Of a stretch of DNA of 49,842 nt, positions 1-9,659 are shown one piece after another. The stretch lies in assembly GCA_000934455.1 (NCBI GenBank), contig KN883893.1:135001-184842 (forward strand). The letters are read 5' to 3'. The position numbers and the translations under genes were made by a program. Source of the stretch: Apostichopus parvimensis (taxonomy: Eukaryota > Echinodermata > Holothuroidea > Aspidochirotida > Stichopodidae). Under the pieces are notes generated by a model that saw only the letters and a program-made list of their open reading frames with translations, searched no databases and was not told where the DNA came from. How positions within the stretch are numbered: the first letter of the stretch is position 1; each line of letters opens with the position of its first letter.

Positions 1-1339
1 TGTCAAATTAAGAGGAATGGTCCCACAAAAGTGGGACAATATTTTTCCATACTTGCAAGAATCAAGCAACATGTGATTGGTCCACAATTACAAATCGGAC
101 ATCATCATTTAGTAATAAGGGTAGATTGATGTAGTTTAAATGGACTTTCAAACTAATCTATAAATAGCTGTGACCTCCTGGACCGCTAGCCTTAGTGCAA
201 AGCAATGAAAGAACAGGTTGGATAGACCTAGCACTGCAAGTATGATATCACAGTGCCGTAACTTTCCTCTCAGAAAGTTTTGGTTTGCAAAATATACTGT
301 TCATTGTCTCCCATTGCATAATTTTACAAATTTAATGTAAATATATCTCAACAAATGCTTTAAGAAATTCTTCAATCATGCAAACCACATTTTCATGTGT
401 AATTCAGTCAATGGGGCATTGCACTGTTAGGCTGAATAGGCCAAAGAGTTGCACATTTGGGAGAAAACATCACATGTAGTCAATATAAATATGCAGCCGT
501 GATGCAGGCCTCCATAGTCTATATATGTAGTAGCATTAGGCTTATGCATGCCCCTATAGTATTGGCCAAATTAACTTATAGGTTGCATGCGTAAGGATTG
601 GGTACCCGGAGGACCGACCGAAATTAGCAACTGTTTGGACTGTTCCCATCACTACTGATATTGTCTTGTGGTATAGGATAAGACTTAGGCAATTAGGGAT
701 CCCTAAAAACTAACCCCAAGCCTATGCTCTACTAGCAATAACATTACATATTAATCACATAGGACATAGATGCAATAGGACTTAACACAATGCAAATCAC
801 ACACCAAAGCATACACCTCCTAGCCTAGGACTTGGGAGAAGATAGCCCTAGTCTGAATGGCCTCAGATCAGGTTTCTAGCCTATGCCATAACTTTAAGCG
901 TAAGCCAACCAAACTTCAACCGTAGACCTAGTTGAATACAAAAAAAAACTGTCTGCCCCATGCACCTTTTAACTTGCTGAGTACAACTGTAAGGCCTAGG
1001 CCCTAACCTAGTAACCCTAACAGCCCAAGTTAGGATTAGGTCTAAACTTAAAACTTATGTAAATGACTGCAAAATGTAATTAAGGTAAAACTGAACACTC
1101 ATCCCATTCATTTGACAAATTTTAATTGTTAACTAAAACTGAGAATAGTACTTCCCAAATCTTAACATCTCAACAGTGAGAAAACATGCATTTTCTCTGG
1201 ACCTTTTGGTGCCTATAAGGAGCACTTATAGAATATCCCACCACACGAAAACATCCCCTCAATTGGATGGCTACGTTGACATTTCCATGTTTTGAAAATA
1301 TCTGTCCAATGGCTCCTTCAAAAAGGAGTCTCTTTTTAT

Positions 1340-1930
1340 GCAAGTTTATAAGTTAAGAAAGTTTGAAAGTGTTTCTAAGTCCAAAGGTTTCCCCAGGACT
1401 CAGGAGTGGCTATACCGGCTACTTCGTTCAAATACCCTTGCAGTAATATAAGACGAACGAACAACCAATCACTGACCCCAATCATTTCCAGTTACCCATC
1501 ATTTCCTACTCCAGTTAAATGTTAAGAAAGTTTTCACAAAAACAGTATTTTGATGCAGGCCTATTATAAATAGAATCGTTAATGTACGTGTGACGATGTA
1601 GGCTAGCTGGCTACACCATGGTCTTAGGCCCAAAATTTAAGAGAAAGTTTTCAAAAAGAGACTAGTCCTCGGATAAGTCCAATGTTTTCACAGGAGTGGC
1701 TACACCTGCTCCGTCCAAAAGAAGTAGGCCTATGTTATTACGCCAGTTTAATATTAAGAAAGTTTGAAAGTATTTGTAAGTCCAAAGGTTTCCCAGGGAG
1801 TGGCTACCCCGGCTGCATCGTTTTACTTAGTTAAATACCCTTGCTGCATTATATAATAAGATCTGTTAATCTTCGTTGTACTTTGTGGGCATTGTGACGA
1901 AGAAGAAGCCGGCTACACCGCGGACTTATT
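1340..1930. repeat. Diverged local repeat, about 400-bp offset
   Basis: Two blocks, about 1350-1450 and 1750-1855, share the order 'TAAGAAAGTTTGAAAGT', 'AAGTCCAAAGGTTTCCC', 'GAGTGGCTA', 'CCGGCT', then 'AAATACCCTTGC'. Parts of the same unit occur at about 1514-1530 and 1655-1710. The segments at 1578-1625 and 1866-1925 also resemble each other (TGTGACGA, then GGCTACACC). This looks like an old segmental or tandem duplication of a non-coding unit. I do not recognise the family. Confidence 0.55.
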
Positions 1931-2112
1931 GGCGGGGTATTCTATACTAGTTGTACCCCTATTGGGCTATACTATAGCCTAACGTAACACTCTATTGTTA
2001 GACCTCATGATTTACGAGTTACACGTTATACATGCTTAACACTAGGTAATGTTGTACGTTAGGCTAATAGCCTAGGTTTTGAGGGAAATAGGAGAAGTTA
2101 CTTTATACTTAC

Positions 2113-2141
2113 AGGGTTCTCTGGCTTTCATCCCCATGTTC
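2113..2141 (-). other. Possible 29-nt exon (splice-site pair only)
   Basis: Read on the minus strand, a pyrimidine-rich tract ending CCTAG is followed by 29 nt and then a consensus donor GTAAGT. A second good minus-strand donor follows CAGCAGCAG at about 2225. The two could be exons of a gene running off the left edge, or chance. There is no protein support, so confidence is low. Confidence 0.15.
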
Positions 2142-3462
2142 CTAGGAGAGGAAGAAAAAAATAATTGTTAGTTTGAAATTACTTTCCATGTACTGTAAGG
2201 GAAATACAGTCATATATATTTTACCTGCTGCTGCATTTGGGTTTTGTACATGCTCCAAGACTCCATTATGACGCCGGCTACTCCGTTCCATACCATGCGT
2301 GTGTAACCTGTAAAGCCTATATTACGTGTACGTACGTAAATACGGTGCCTGTGCACAAAAATATTTGTGTGCCTATGCTATACGTACGGTTTGTACTGTG
2401 TATTTGTACAAAATCATACAGGCTAGGCGAAACATGTACAGGAGTGTAATAGCGTGCAACAAGCACATGTGACATGGCATGAGCGTGAGTAGAGCGTCAA
2501 TAATATCCCAAAGAGATTAAGCGACTTACAAAGCGTCACTTTTGTGCAGGCAGTCATTACTAAGCATTGTGGGAACTTACTAAAGGGGAGTATTTTGGAC
2601 AGATGTTGGGGGAGGGGATGGGATGGAAGCAACGAAATGCAAAGTTCTCGTAGGGCAGTTTACTTTACAGCTTTTTCATTCATTGTTTCATCTGCAAACA
2701 ACAACGGACGATGACATATTCCGCCCGCTCATCGACAGGGTTCCACAAACAAAAGGAGGGGATCGTTGAAGCCGACTTCGTTGTAGAGAATGTGGATGGT
2801 GGCAGTGGGGACACTAGAAGTTCAAACGTGGCGCGGAGGGGAAAGTGGGGGAGCAAACACGGCTTTGGGGAAGGGCACAAATTTTGAGAGTGCAAGAACG
2901 CACCAGTATAAAGTGCACATCATGAACATTTGTGGGGCGCCAGATGCATGGTAACATGCATGTCCTACCCCTTCCCTATCCCACACATCATCAATGAACA
3001 CAATTTTTATTTATGATTTTTTGTAGTTTTTACATGAAATTCAAATTCAAGTAAAAAGTTTAATATCAAATAACTATGGTCGTACATTCACCATTTTGAC
3101 CGACTTGCAGTGACTATACCTGAGCAACATATCGGAAATAACAGATAAGGGGCAACTTGCATTGTCGTACACTATTATCGGCTGGGAGTGCGGCAGTAGG
3201 CCTACTTCAAATATAGTTCTTGTTCTTGAGAAATTATACTTACATTTAACAAAAACTGTATCTCAGGGCACTACTGATTAATTTATTAAAATTTCTATGT
3301 TTTTGAGGTTCCACGTACGGGGAGTAGCCCCGGAAATGAAGTTAGGTTTGATGTATTTCTTTTTTTCTCGTACGTAGCACATGTCAGAAAGGGGAAGTTA
3401 GTTTATGTGGAAAGTATTCCAAGTCCGGAAGCTGCAAGGTTTTCAGACAGTTCTCTTGTAAC

Positions 3463-3755
3463 CAGGCGCGTAGCCAAGGGGGGGGGGCGAAGGGGGCAGC
3501 CGCCCCCCCCCCCTTGAGCATTTTTTTTTTTTTTTTAAAGTTTTTATGATATCGCTAGTATTTTCAAAAGAGAAAATGCTAAGATGCAACTTACAAGGCC
3601 TGGGAAGTGCCTTTTCCAGCGATCTGGGAGGCATTTTCAGCCACAATTTTCTTGTACCCTTCGCGCCAACACATGGTGGCGCTACGCTTAGATAGTTTGC
3701 AATGCCGAATCTACAGTTTCGCCCCTCCCTTGGCAAATTCCTGGCTACGCGCCTG
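3463..3755. mobile_element. hAT-type MITE with perfect 8-bp target duplication
   Basis: A 293-bp non-autonomous element. Its ends are inverted repeats: CAGGCGCGTAGCCA on the left and its complement TGGCTACGCGCCTG on the right. It is flanked by an exact 8-bp direct repeat, CTTGTAAC, at 3455-3462 and 3756-3763. An 8-bp duplication and a CAG-type end are hallmarks of hAT transposition. The interior carries long G and C runs near both ends and a poly-T run near 3521-3536. The frame crossing it (minus strand, 97 codons) is element DNA and not a gene. Confidence 0.85.
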
Positions 3756-3777
3756 CTTGTAACACTCTGTAGTATGT

Positions 3778-3853
3778 ATCACTTCTCGGTCTTTTGGCTA
3801 AGATCATGTGTAGTATCTGTTCCCTTTCGAGGGGAATGGTGCCCCCCCCCCTC
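3778..3853 (+). pseudogene. U2 snRNA-like fragment (5' domain, possibly internally deleted)
   Basis: Positions 3778-3822 align base for base with nucleotides 1-45 of metazoan U2 snRNA with three differences (U2 positions 4, 13 and 30), counted against the human sequence from memory. The branch-site recognition bases GTAGTA (3810-3815) are intact. After position 3822 the match breaks: stem IIa and the Sm region are missing. The next stretch, GGGGAATGGTGCCCC (3831-3845), resembles the 3' terminal stem of U2. It therefore looks like a U2 copy with an internal deletion, or the U2-derived head of a SINE, and cannot make a working U2. It starts 15 bp after the right-hand target duplication of the neighbouring MITE. 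Confidence 0.7.
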
Positions 3854-5039
3854 CCCCTATGTACGATGATCACACAGTCATAGTCCCAATGCAATGGGAC
3901 TGGGGTTGAGAACGGATCAGTCGTTCAGTAGTTTGGTTTTCGTGCCCAGGTTCTCTCCTGGGTGACTTTTCTTAAGAAAATATCTATAGTATATGCAATA
4001 TATTTCAAAGTCCCTATAGCTCTGTAGGGGCGAAGCCCCGGAAGGAAATTTGACAGCCTAATATTATACCCAAATAAAGGATGTTTCAGTGGACGTAAAG
4101 GAGAATGTTTCATTACCGCTGCCGACTGGGGGTGAACATCTTGATGGGGAAAGGCAAATTCCCCCATTCCCCTTGGCGCCGTCTCTGAAGCAGCGTACAT
4201 ATTTGGCGGTAACAAATTTAAACGAAATTATTACTCACCAGTTCGTCTAGCACAGAAAAAAATAAACTCCGGTCCACTGGGTCGGTCCGTTACACATACG
4301 TGTCCGAATGGGCTATGAGCCGGCACCTCCCCCAAGAAGGAAAAATAAGTTCTCTCTGTTTCCCCTTACATGACGTCACTATATGGGGGTATACTGCAAC
4401 CATTCCCCCCCCCCCCAAAAAAAAACTTTGACTGACACAAAATTGATGTTTAATCTAAACAAGATCTAAATCCCACCCACATTCACTATTTTCAAGTGAA
4501 AGTGTGGTGATGTATAGGGCGATTTCGGGTTAACCACTTTTCTGAGACTCCGGACAGACGAATTCAGTGCAACAAAAGTAGCATATCTTGCTCATAAGTA
4601 AACTGTACTATGTTATTGGCTGGGAATACGTAGATGGGTGTAACGTTCCGGAAGCTGCAACATTTTAAACGAATTCAAAGTAAAATATGTCCAAAAAGAG
4701 GATTTACTATCAAATTCTATTGAGTATCCCTCGAGGCGTTTTTATGTATTTCTTGCTCTATCGTAGTGAGTTGAAATCACAAAAGTACCGTGTAAGGGAG
4801 AGGACTTAAATTTATCTGCCATGGAATGTATTTAAATGCCTTATAGTGGGGTCCAGAGGGGGGGGGGGGGGTTGAACCCCCGGAAGCTGCTGCGTATTTT
4901 AGATATTTCTTGCTTTCTCAGGCTCATAGCGATTTTAAACCCCGAAAGTATCGTGAGAGGGTGGGGGGGGGGCAATTTTTCTGGTATGTTTTTCAAAGCC
5001 CTGGTGGGGGTTAGGCGGAAAAGTCCCCTGGGGCTCAAG
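3854..5039. other. Intergenic, low-complexity and repeat debris
   Basis: No gene is seen. There is a short hairpin at 3883-3902 (arms AGTCCCA/TGGGACT). A phrase containing CCGGAAGCTGC recurs at 3424, 4649 and 4880, and a related GCCCCGGAA occurs near 3328 and 4033, so an unnamed dispersed repeat contributes much of this stretch. Poly-G and poly-C runs occur at about 4405-4417, 4858-4871 and 4965-4973. Confidence 0.5.
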
Positions 5040-5452
5040 GCATAGGCGTCAATCCGAACTGAACAATGGAGGGGTCGGGGCGGCATTAATGACTGAACAT
5101 GGATAAAACTGATGGAGTACACGAGCGCCTTGGAGCAAAGCCTTTATCGGGAGGGGTCCAGGGTCTGATGGGATCCAAAAGGGTTAATTTCCATGTTTTG
5201 TATAACTTTCTTATCCGTCTCAGTTAAAACATAAATATCGGACAGACTATAAGCCCGAAATTCTTGAACATTAATTTACTTCAAGTTGCAAAATGCCAGC
5301 ACCAGATTGCATCTAAGGACCCTTAATTAATAAAAAAAAAACTTAGACCCTCCCCAAGGACGGCATTCACAAATAAACATTGTGCCCCCCTAATTAGTGC
5401 CGCCCCCCCCCCCCGTGCCCCCAAGATTGAAATGTCTGGTGATGCCATTGCT
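5040..5452. mobile_element. Degenerate copy of the hAT-type element at 5877-6448
   Basis: The right half (about 5228-5452) is clearly homologous to 6194-6448 in the same orientation. Both contain 'CACCAGATTGCATCTAAGGA', a TCCCCAAG.ACGGCATT phrase, a C-run, and then GAAATGTCTGG at the end. The terminal bases have decayed (GGTGATGCCATTG where the intact copy has GGCGACGCCACTG), and I could not define a clean left end or target duplication. The left boundary given here is a guess. Confidence 0.55.
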
Positions 5453-5876
5453 TCCCAGGCCTTGTAAGGTGCATGCAAACATTATTTAGTTGAGATTTCA
5501 CGTTTTAGAAATTTACAATTAGAACTTATAAAAATTGTATTCGGTGAAATCGCTTTGTAGTGGAAAACCAGAACTTCACGTTACAATATAAGCTCTGCTT
5601 TATTAATTGTTTTACACAGGTTATTGAAGATTTCAACGCACGCTATAGCATACTGATGGTAGCCGCGTAGCCTATATATGCTGAGGGATGGCCATATGGG
5701 GAATTTAGGTGTACTTTAATTGTTAGGTTTATGTTATCATTATTTGTGTTTTACATGCCAAAAAGGGACCTACTGGAAGGGGAGGGAGGGGGGGGGGGGT
5801 TGAGCTGAGTGGGTGGGCCGTGTAGGGGACTATGCCTCAATATTCTTAGTTAAAACATTGGGGCTAACATGAAACT

Positions 5877-6448
5877 CAGTGGCGTCGCCAAGGGTGGGGG
5901 CGGGGCATGGGGGGCACGTGCCCTCCCAAACGAAACTCGTGCCCCCTAGGTGCCCCCTACTCCAGATGCGATTTATAGTGTTGAAAATTGACTCAAACAA
6001 AAAGTATTTTACAAAGAACGAAACGTATTATGTTCTTCAGTAAAACTTCTTTTTCCATCGACCATATCAATCACCAGTTGTTTTTCACTAACAAGGTCAC
6101 AGAGGCCCCGGTGTGAATCGCTCTTGCTTCAACTTCACTACTACCCTGCATGAATTTCAATTTCAATTTTCAACACTCTTATTTAAAAACATTATCAGAA
6201 ACATAAATATCAGACAGTCTAAGCCTGAAAATTCGTGAACATAAAGTTACTTCATGTTGCAAAATATAACACCAGATTGCATCTAAGGACCATAAATTAA
6301 TCAAAAATTTCTCATAGGGGACACCCCCTCCCCTTAGACCCCTCCCCAAGAACGGCATTTGCAATAAATAATTAAGTGCTGTGCCCTCCCTGTGCCCCCC
6401 CCCCCCCCCCCCCCCCAAAAAAAATTGAAATGTCTGGCGACGCCACTG
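5877..6448. mobile_element. hAT-type MITE with CAGTGGCGTCGCCA ends
   Basis: A 572-bp element. Its left end CAGTGGCGTCGCCA is the inverted complement of the right end TGGCGACGCCACTG. The flanking 8-mers ATGAAACT (5869-5876) and ATGAAACG (6449-6456) match at 7 of 8 positions, as expected of an ageing hAT target duplication. A C-run of more than 20 bases lies near the right end. It encodes no transposase and would have been moved in trans. Confidence 0.75.
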
Positions 6449-6622
6449 ATGAAACGGATAGGTCTATATCAAAACATATAGGCCTACTTAAATATATTTA
6501 TGAACCGTATAGTTTCACATTAGACTGCTACACTGTTCACGCAGGTTAAATCTTAGGAGCTCTCTACGTTTATTGTGATTCTAACAAAACTCGTGAAAAC
6601 CGAAACAACCGAAATATTTAAA

Positions 6623-7529
6623 CGGACGTATGGAAAGCCGTTTTAACATTTAATAAGGATTTTCAGATATCTCGAAATAATTTCAGATATCTCAAATTAA
6701 ATTACAGATATCTCCAATTTATTTAAGATATCTACAAATAATTGCAGATATCTTAAAATCAATTTCAGATATCTCGAAATACCAGAGAATTTCATATATC
6801 TGAAATTGAATTTCAGATATCTGAAATTGAATTCGAGATATCTGAAAATGAATTCTAGATATCTGCAATTCTATTTCAGATATCTGAAATAGAATTTCAG
6901 ATATCTCGAATTCAATTGCAGATATCTCGAATTCAAATTTAGATATCTGAAATAGAATTTCAGATATCTCGAATTCAATTACAGATATCTCGAATTCAAT
7001 TACAGATATCTGAAATTCAATTTCAGATATCTCGAATTCATTCCACAACTAGTTAATTATATGCATAATGTATATAAGGCCTAATGTTAGCCAGCAAGCA
7101 AGCTAGATTCAATCCCACCCATTCGTCGACGCGACGATGGCAGCCCCTGTACCTTTTGTACTGTCACTTTTCTGTAGCTTAAATTTCGCGCCTTTCTACG
7201 AACTTCTGCATATGCATTTCAGATATCTGGAATTCAATTTCAGATATCTGGAATTCAATTTCAGATATCTGGAATTAGAATTGCAGATATCTCGAATTCA
7301 ATTTCAGATATCTCGAATTTAATTTCAGATATCTTGAATTCAGTTTCAGATATCTCGAATTCAATTTCAGATATCTGAAGTAGAATTTCAGATATCTCGA
7401 ATTAAATTTAAGATATCTCGAATTTAATTTTAGATGTCTGAAATAGAATTTTAGATATCTAAAATAAGAAACAATTTAAGATATCTCAAATTCCCGATTA
7501 AATGTTAAAATGGCTTTCCATACGGACGG
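6623..7529. mobile_element. Inverted-repeat element filled with a 21-bp GATATC satellite
   Basis: The outer arms 6628-6654 and 7497-7524 are inverted repeats about 27 bp long with one mismatch (the left arm contains ATGGAAAGCCGTTTTAAC). Between them lie two blocks of an imperfect tandem repeat, 6661-7040 (about 18 units) and 7216-7490 (about 13 units). A non-repetitive spacer at 7049-7214 separates them. Each unit is about 21 bp and centred on the palindrome AGATATCT within A/T-rich arms, such as TTTCAGATATCTGAAA. Because 21 is a multiple of 3, long stop-free frames arise (109 codons minus, 61 codons plus) that read as a 7-residue Glu/Ile/Phe/Gln repeat. These are by-products and not proteins. 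Confidence 0.8.
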
Positions 7530-9059
7530 TCATCGCATCCGCGATTGTGCATATACTGGTACGTACTGAGCGCGTTAAAATAAACCTTGTGTTCTTTTTG
7601 AACGCAGTTCCTACGATACGTACCTAGAATATTGAGGTCACATTACTGACTAATGAAATCAGAAGAAATGATATGATCATTTCGTAACTGTAACTGAAAT
7701 AGCATCATTTATGAATTGTAAATCTAACAGTGACAGCTGCACTTCTTTTTTAATCCCACTTGAAAAGTTCTATTTTTCATGGGGGAGGGGGGGGGAGGGG
7801 TTGTTGAGGAGCAGATGAGAATAAAACTCTAATTATACTTCTAATCTCACAGCACAATGTTTGAGCTTCTTTTATGAGATACACGAGACATTAAGAGCCT
7901 GAAAGGCCCAGTGCCTACATGAAAAAGTCACTAAACCTGAGGGAGGGGGCATATTTGATTTTGTCCCACACCCTTCAGAAAGCGGAGGGACATGTCCCCT
8001 GTCCACCCCCCCCCCACACACACACCCATGAATGACACCCCTGGATTCTGGAGTGTACATTCACCACTTTTCATTGGAGTTTAGATCGATTCCGATTTCC
8101 GAGACCGACTAATCCTTTTGGGACTGTAGTGACTGGTCAAACAAGAGCAGCGATTTGTTTCATAGTAATTAAAACTGTACACTGTAATTGGCTAAGAGTA
8201 AAGGGGAGTAGGGTGAGGTCCTCACAATGCTTACATCTACATTTTCCAGGTTTAGGTACTACTGATTAAACTGGATTAGATTTGGACAATACCGATTAGT
8301 CAGTTTACAAAATGGGATTTCAATCAATCTTAGACTTTCCAATGAACTAGTACATCAGGCCACCAGGGAGCTGAGGATTATTTAATTTTCATCCTGGCAA
8401 CTGAATGTGCCCTGAATGCCATACCCATCCCCTTTGCACACACCACTGCCACGCCCCCCCCCCCCAAACCTCAGTTTACATATTGAGATCAAAATGGTGT
8501 AACAGACAATAGCCTACTCCTGACCTTGAAAATATTTCCACAACATGATATGCATCGTGGTACATAAATTACAAAGTGGAAGAATAGAACCGTTCGTAGC
8601 TTCTAAAGACAGTTCTTGCTGCAAAGGGCAATGAATACAGATGACATCAATAAAAGATACCAAAATAACAAATAAGAAGAAAATGGTACTATCAACTATT
8701 GTTCTAACAAAGTCTGCATGTTTAATGTTATGACACCAATATTTTTAAAACAGGTGATAAGGCATTTCATTGACATTTCTCTACAGTTTTTTCATTACAG
8801 TTTGTATCAAACTTTAGTTTGTGAAGCAAATGCTATTAAAACTTTTACAAATAAAAATGAGAAAACTTGAAATTGGTAAGTATCAAATAAGATAAGCTTG
8901 ATCATTGTTCATCTTTTCTCATTAAAAGCACCCCCATCCCCTCCAGCTCCCATTCAAGCTACAGAGAACATTGTCTTTGGGAGCGCAGGTCATCTATAAG
9001 TAGCAGATCACGTCAAATTTTTGGAAACAAAGTTCCTTTTTTGTATTACTTCGTTTCAC
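7530..9059. other. Intergenic, no supported gene
   Basis: Nothing here looks coding. G-runs occur at 7785-7800. A C-run followed by a CA-run at 8007-8026 sits in a stretch (about 7900-8060) that resembles the end of another C/G-rich MITE, but I could not find its partner end. The remainder is AT-rich unique-looking DNA. Confidence 0.5.
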
Positions 9060-9412
9060 TTAAAGGGAGTGAAGACTCGCGCACAAAGCAATGTCTGATG
9101 CCGGTAATCTGACCTAGTTTCGTATCAGGTGTAACAGAAGTGTTAGACACAACCATAGATCCCAGAAAATACACACACAGCTTGCTACCGTCGGTAATTA
9201 GACACTAGTGTACAGTCAATACATGCAGCAATGGTCAATACCCACAACACAGTGTACATAGCAGCGATGGACATCTCAGGTCCAGATAAAAGATAACAAG
9301 GTATCACTTTTTAATAACTGTCTATATTTTGTAGCGACAATACAAGAAGAATACTTCACTTGCAAGCAACAAGGGCAGCACGCGGTTTAGGACGAGTCTT
9401 CAATGACTTTAA
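9060..9412. mobile_element. TTAA-flanked MITE, copy 1
   Basis: A 353-bp element bounded by TTAA on both sides. It has short inverted ends: TTAAAGGGAGTGAAGACTCG on the left, and a right end whose complement reads TTAAAGTCATTGAAGACTCG. It is homologous along most of its length to 41245-41619. TTAA duplication is typical of piggyBac-type transposition, so a piggyBac-like MITE is the likeliest class. No transposase is encoded. Confidence 0.75.
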
Positions 9413-9659
9413 GCTCTTTTGTACAGAGTAATCATCTGAGGCTACACAAGGGTCACTCACACTTTAACTTTGATATATTTCTATATTTCATATATGTATG
9501 TCTATATTTTGTAGCGACAATACAAGAAGAAAACTTCACTTGCAAGCAATAAGGGTAGCACACGGTTTGGGGCGAGTCTTCGATGACTTTAAGCTTGTTT
9601 GTACAAAGTAACCATCTGAGGGCTATACAAGGGAAACTCACACTTTAACTTTGATAGTT
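9320..9659. repeat. Tandem duplication, 180-bp unit
   Basis: The stretch starting TCTATATTTTGTAGCGACAA at 9321 is repeated at 9501 (offset 180). The two copies match through the right end of the TTAA MITE and on into flanking DNA (ACTTTAACTTTGATA at the end of each). The duplication therefore happened after the MITE had inserted. Copy 2 carries a truncated second MITE end. Confidence 0.8.

Larger units (their letters stand above)
1..3462. other. Intergenic, repeat-rich, no supported gene
   Basis: No open frame here looks like a protein; the longest are about 70 codons and match nothing I know. The first 2.1 kb is dense in TAGGCCTA-like motifs. It contains a diverged repeat: the stretch 1350-1450 recurs at about 1750-1850, offset by about 400 bp, sharing a block around GAGTGGCTA followed by CCGGCT. 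A related block lies near 1600-1710 and another near 1905-1925. A minus-strand acceptor/donor pair at 2113-2141 is listed separately as a possible exon. The DNA at 2600-2900 is GC-richer but shows no recognisable signal. Confidence 0.6.

Noticed and set aside
3443..3736. 97-codon minus-strand frame
   Set aside because: It spans the hAT MITE, including its G, C and T runs; low complexity and no family resemblance.
3778..3853. Functional U2 snRNA gene
   Set aside because: Stem IIa, the Sm-binding site and stem III are absent, so the product could not assemble into a U2 snRNP.
6719..7048. 109-codon minus-strand open frame with repeating Glu-Ile-Ser-x-Ile-Glu-Phe
   Set aside because: It is the 21-bp satellite read in frame. 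A similar frame opens on the plus strand at 7137-7322, so openness follows from the period, not from selection.
6623..7529. CRISPR-like array
   Set aside because: Repeats are contiguous without unique spacers, diverged, in an intron-bearing animal genome, and bounded by inverted repeats.
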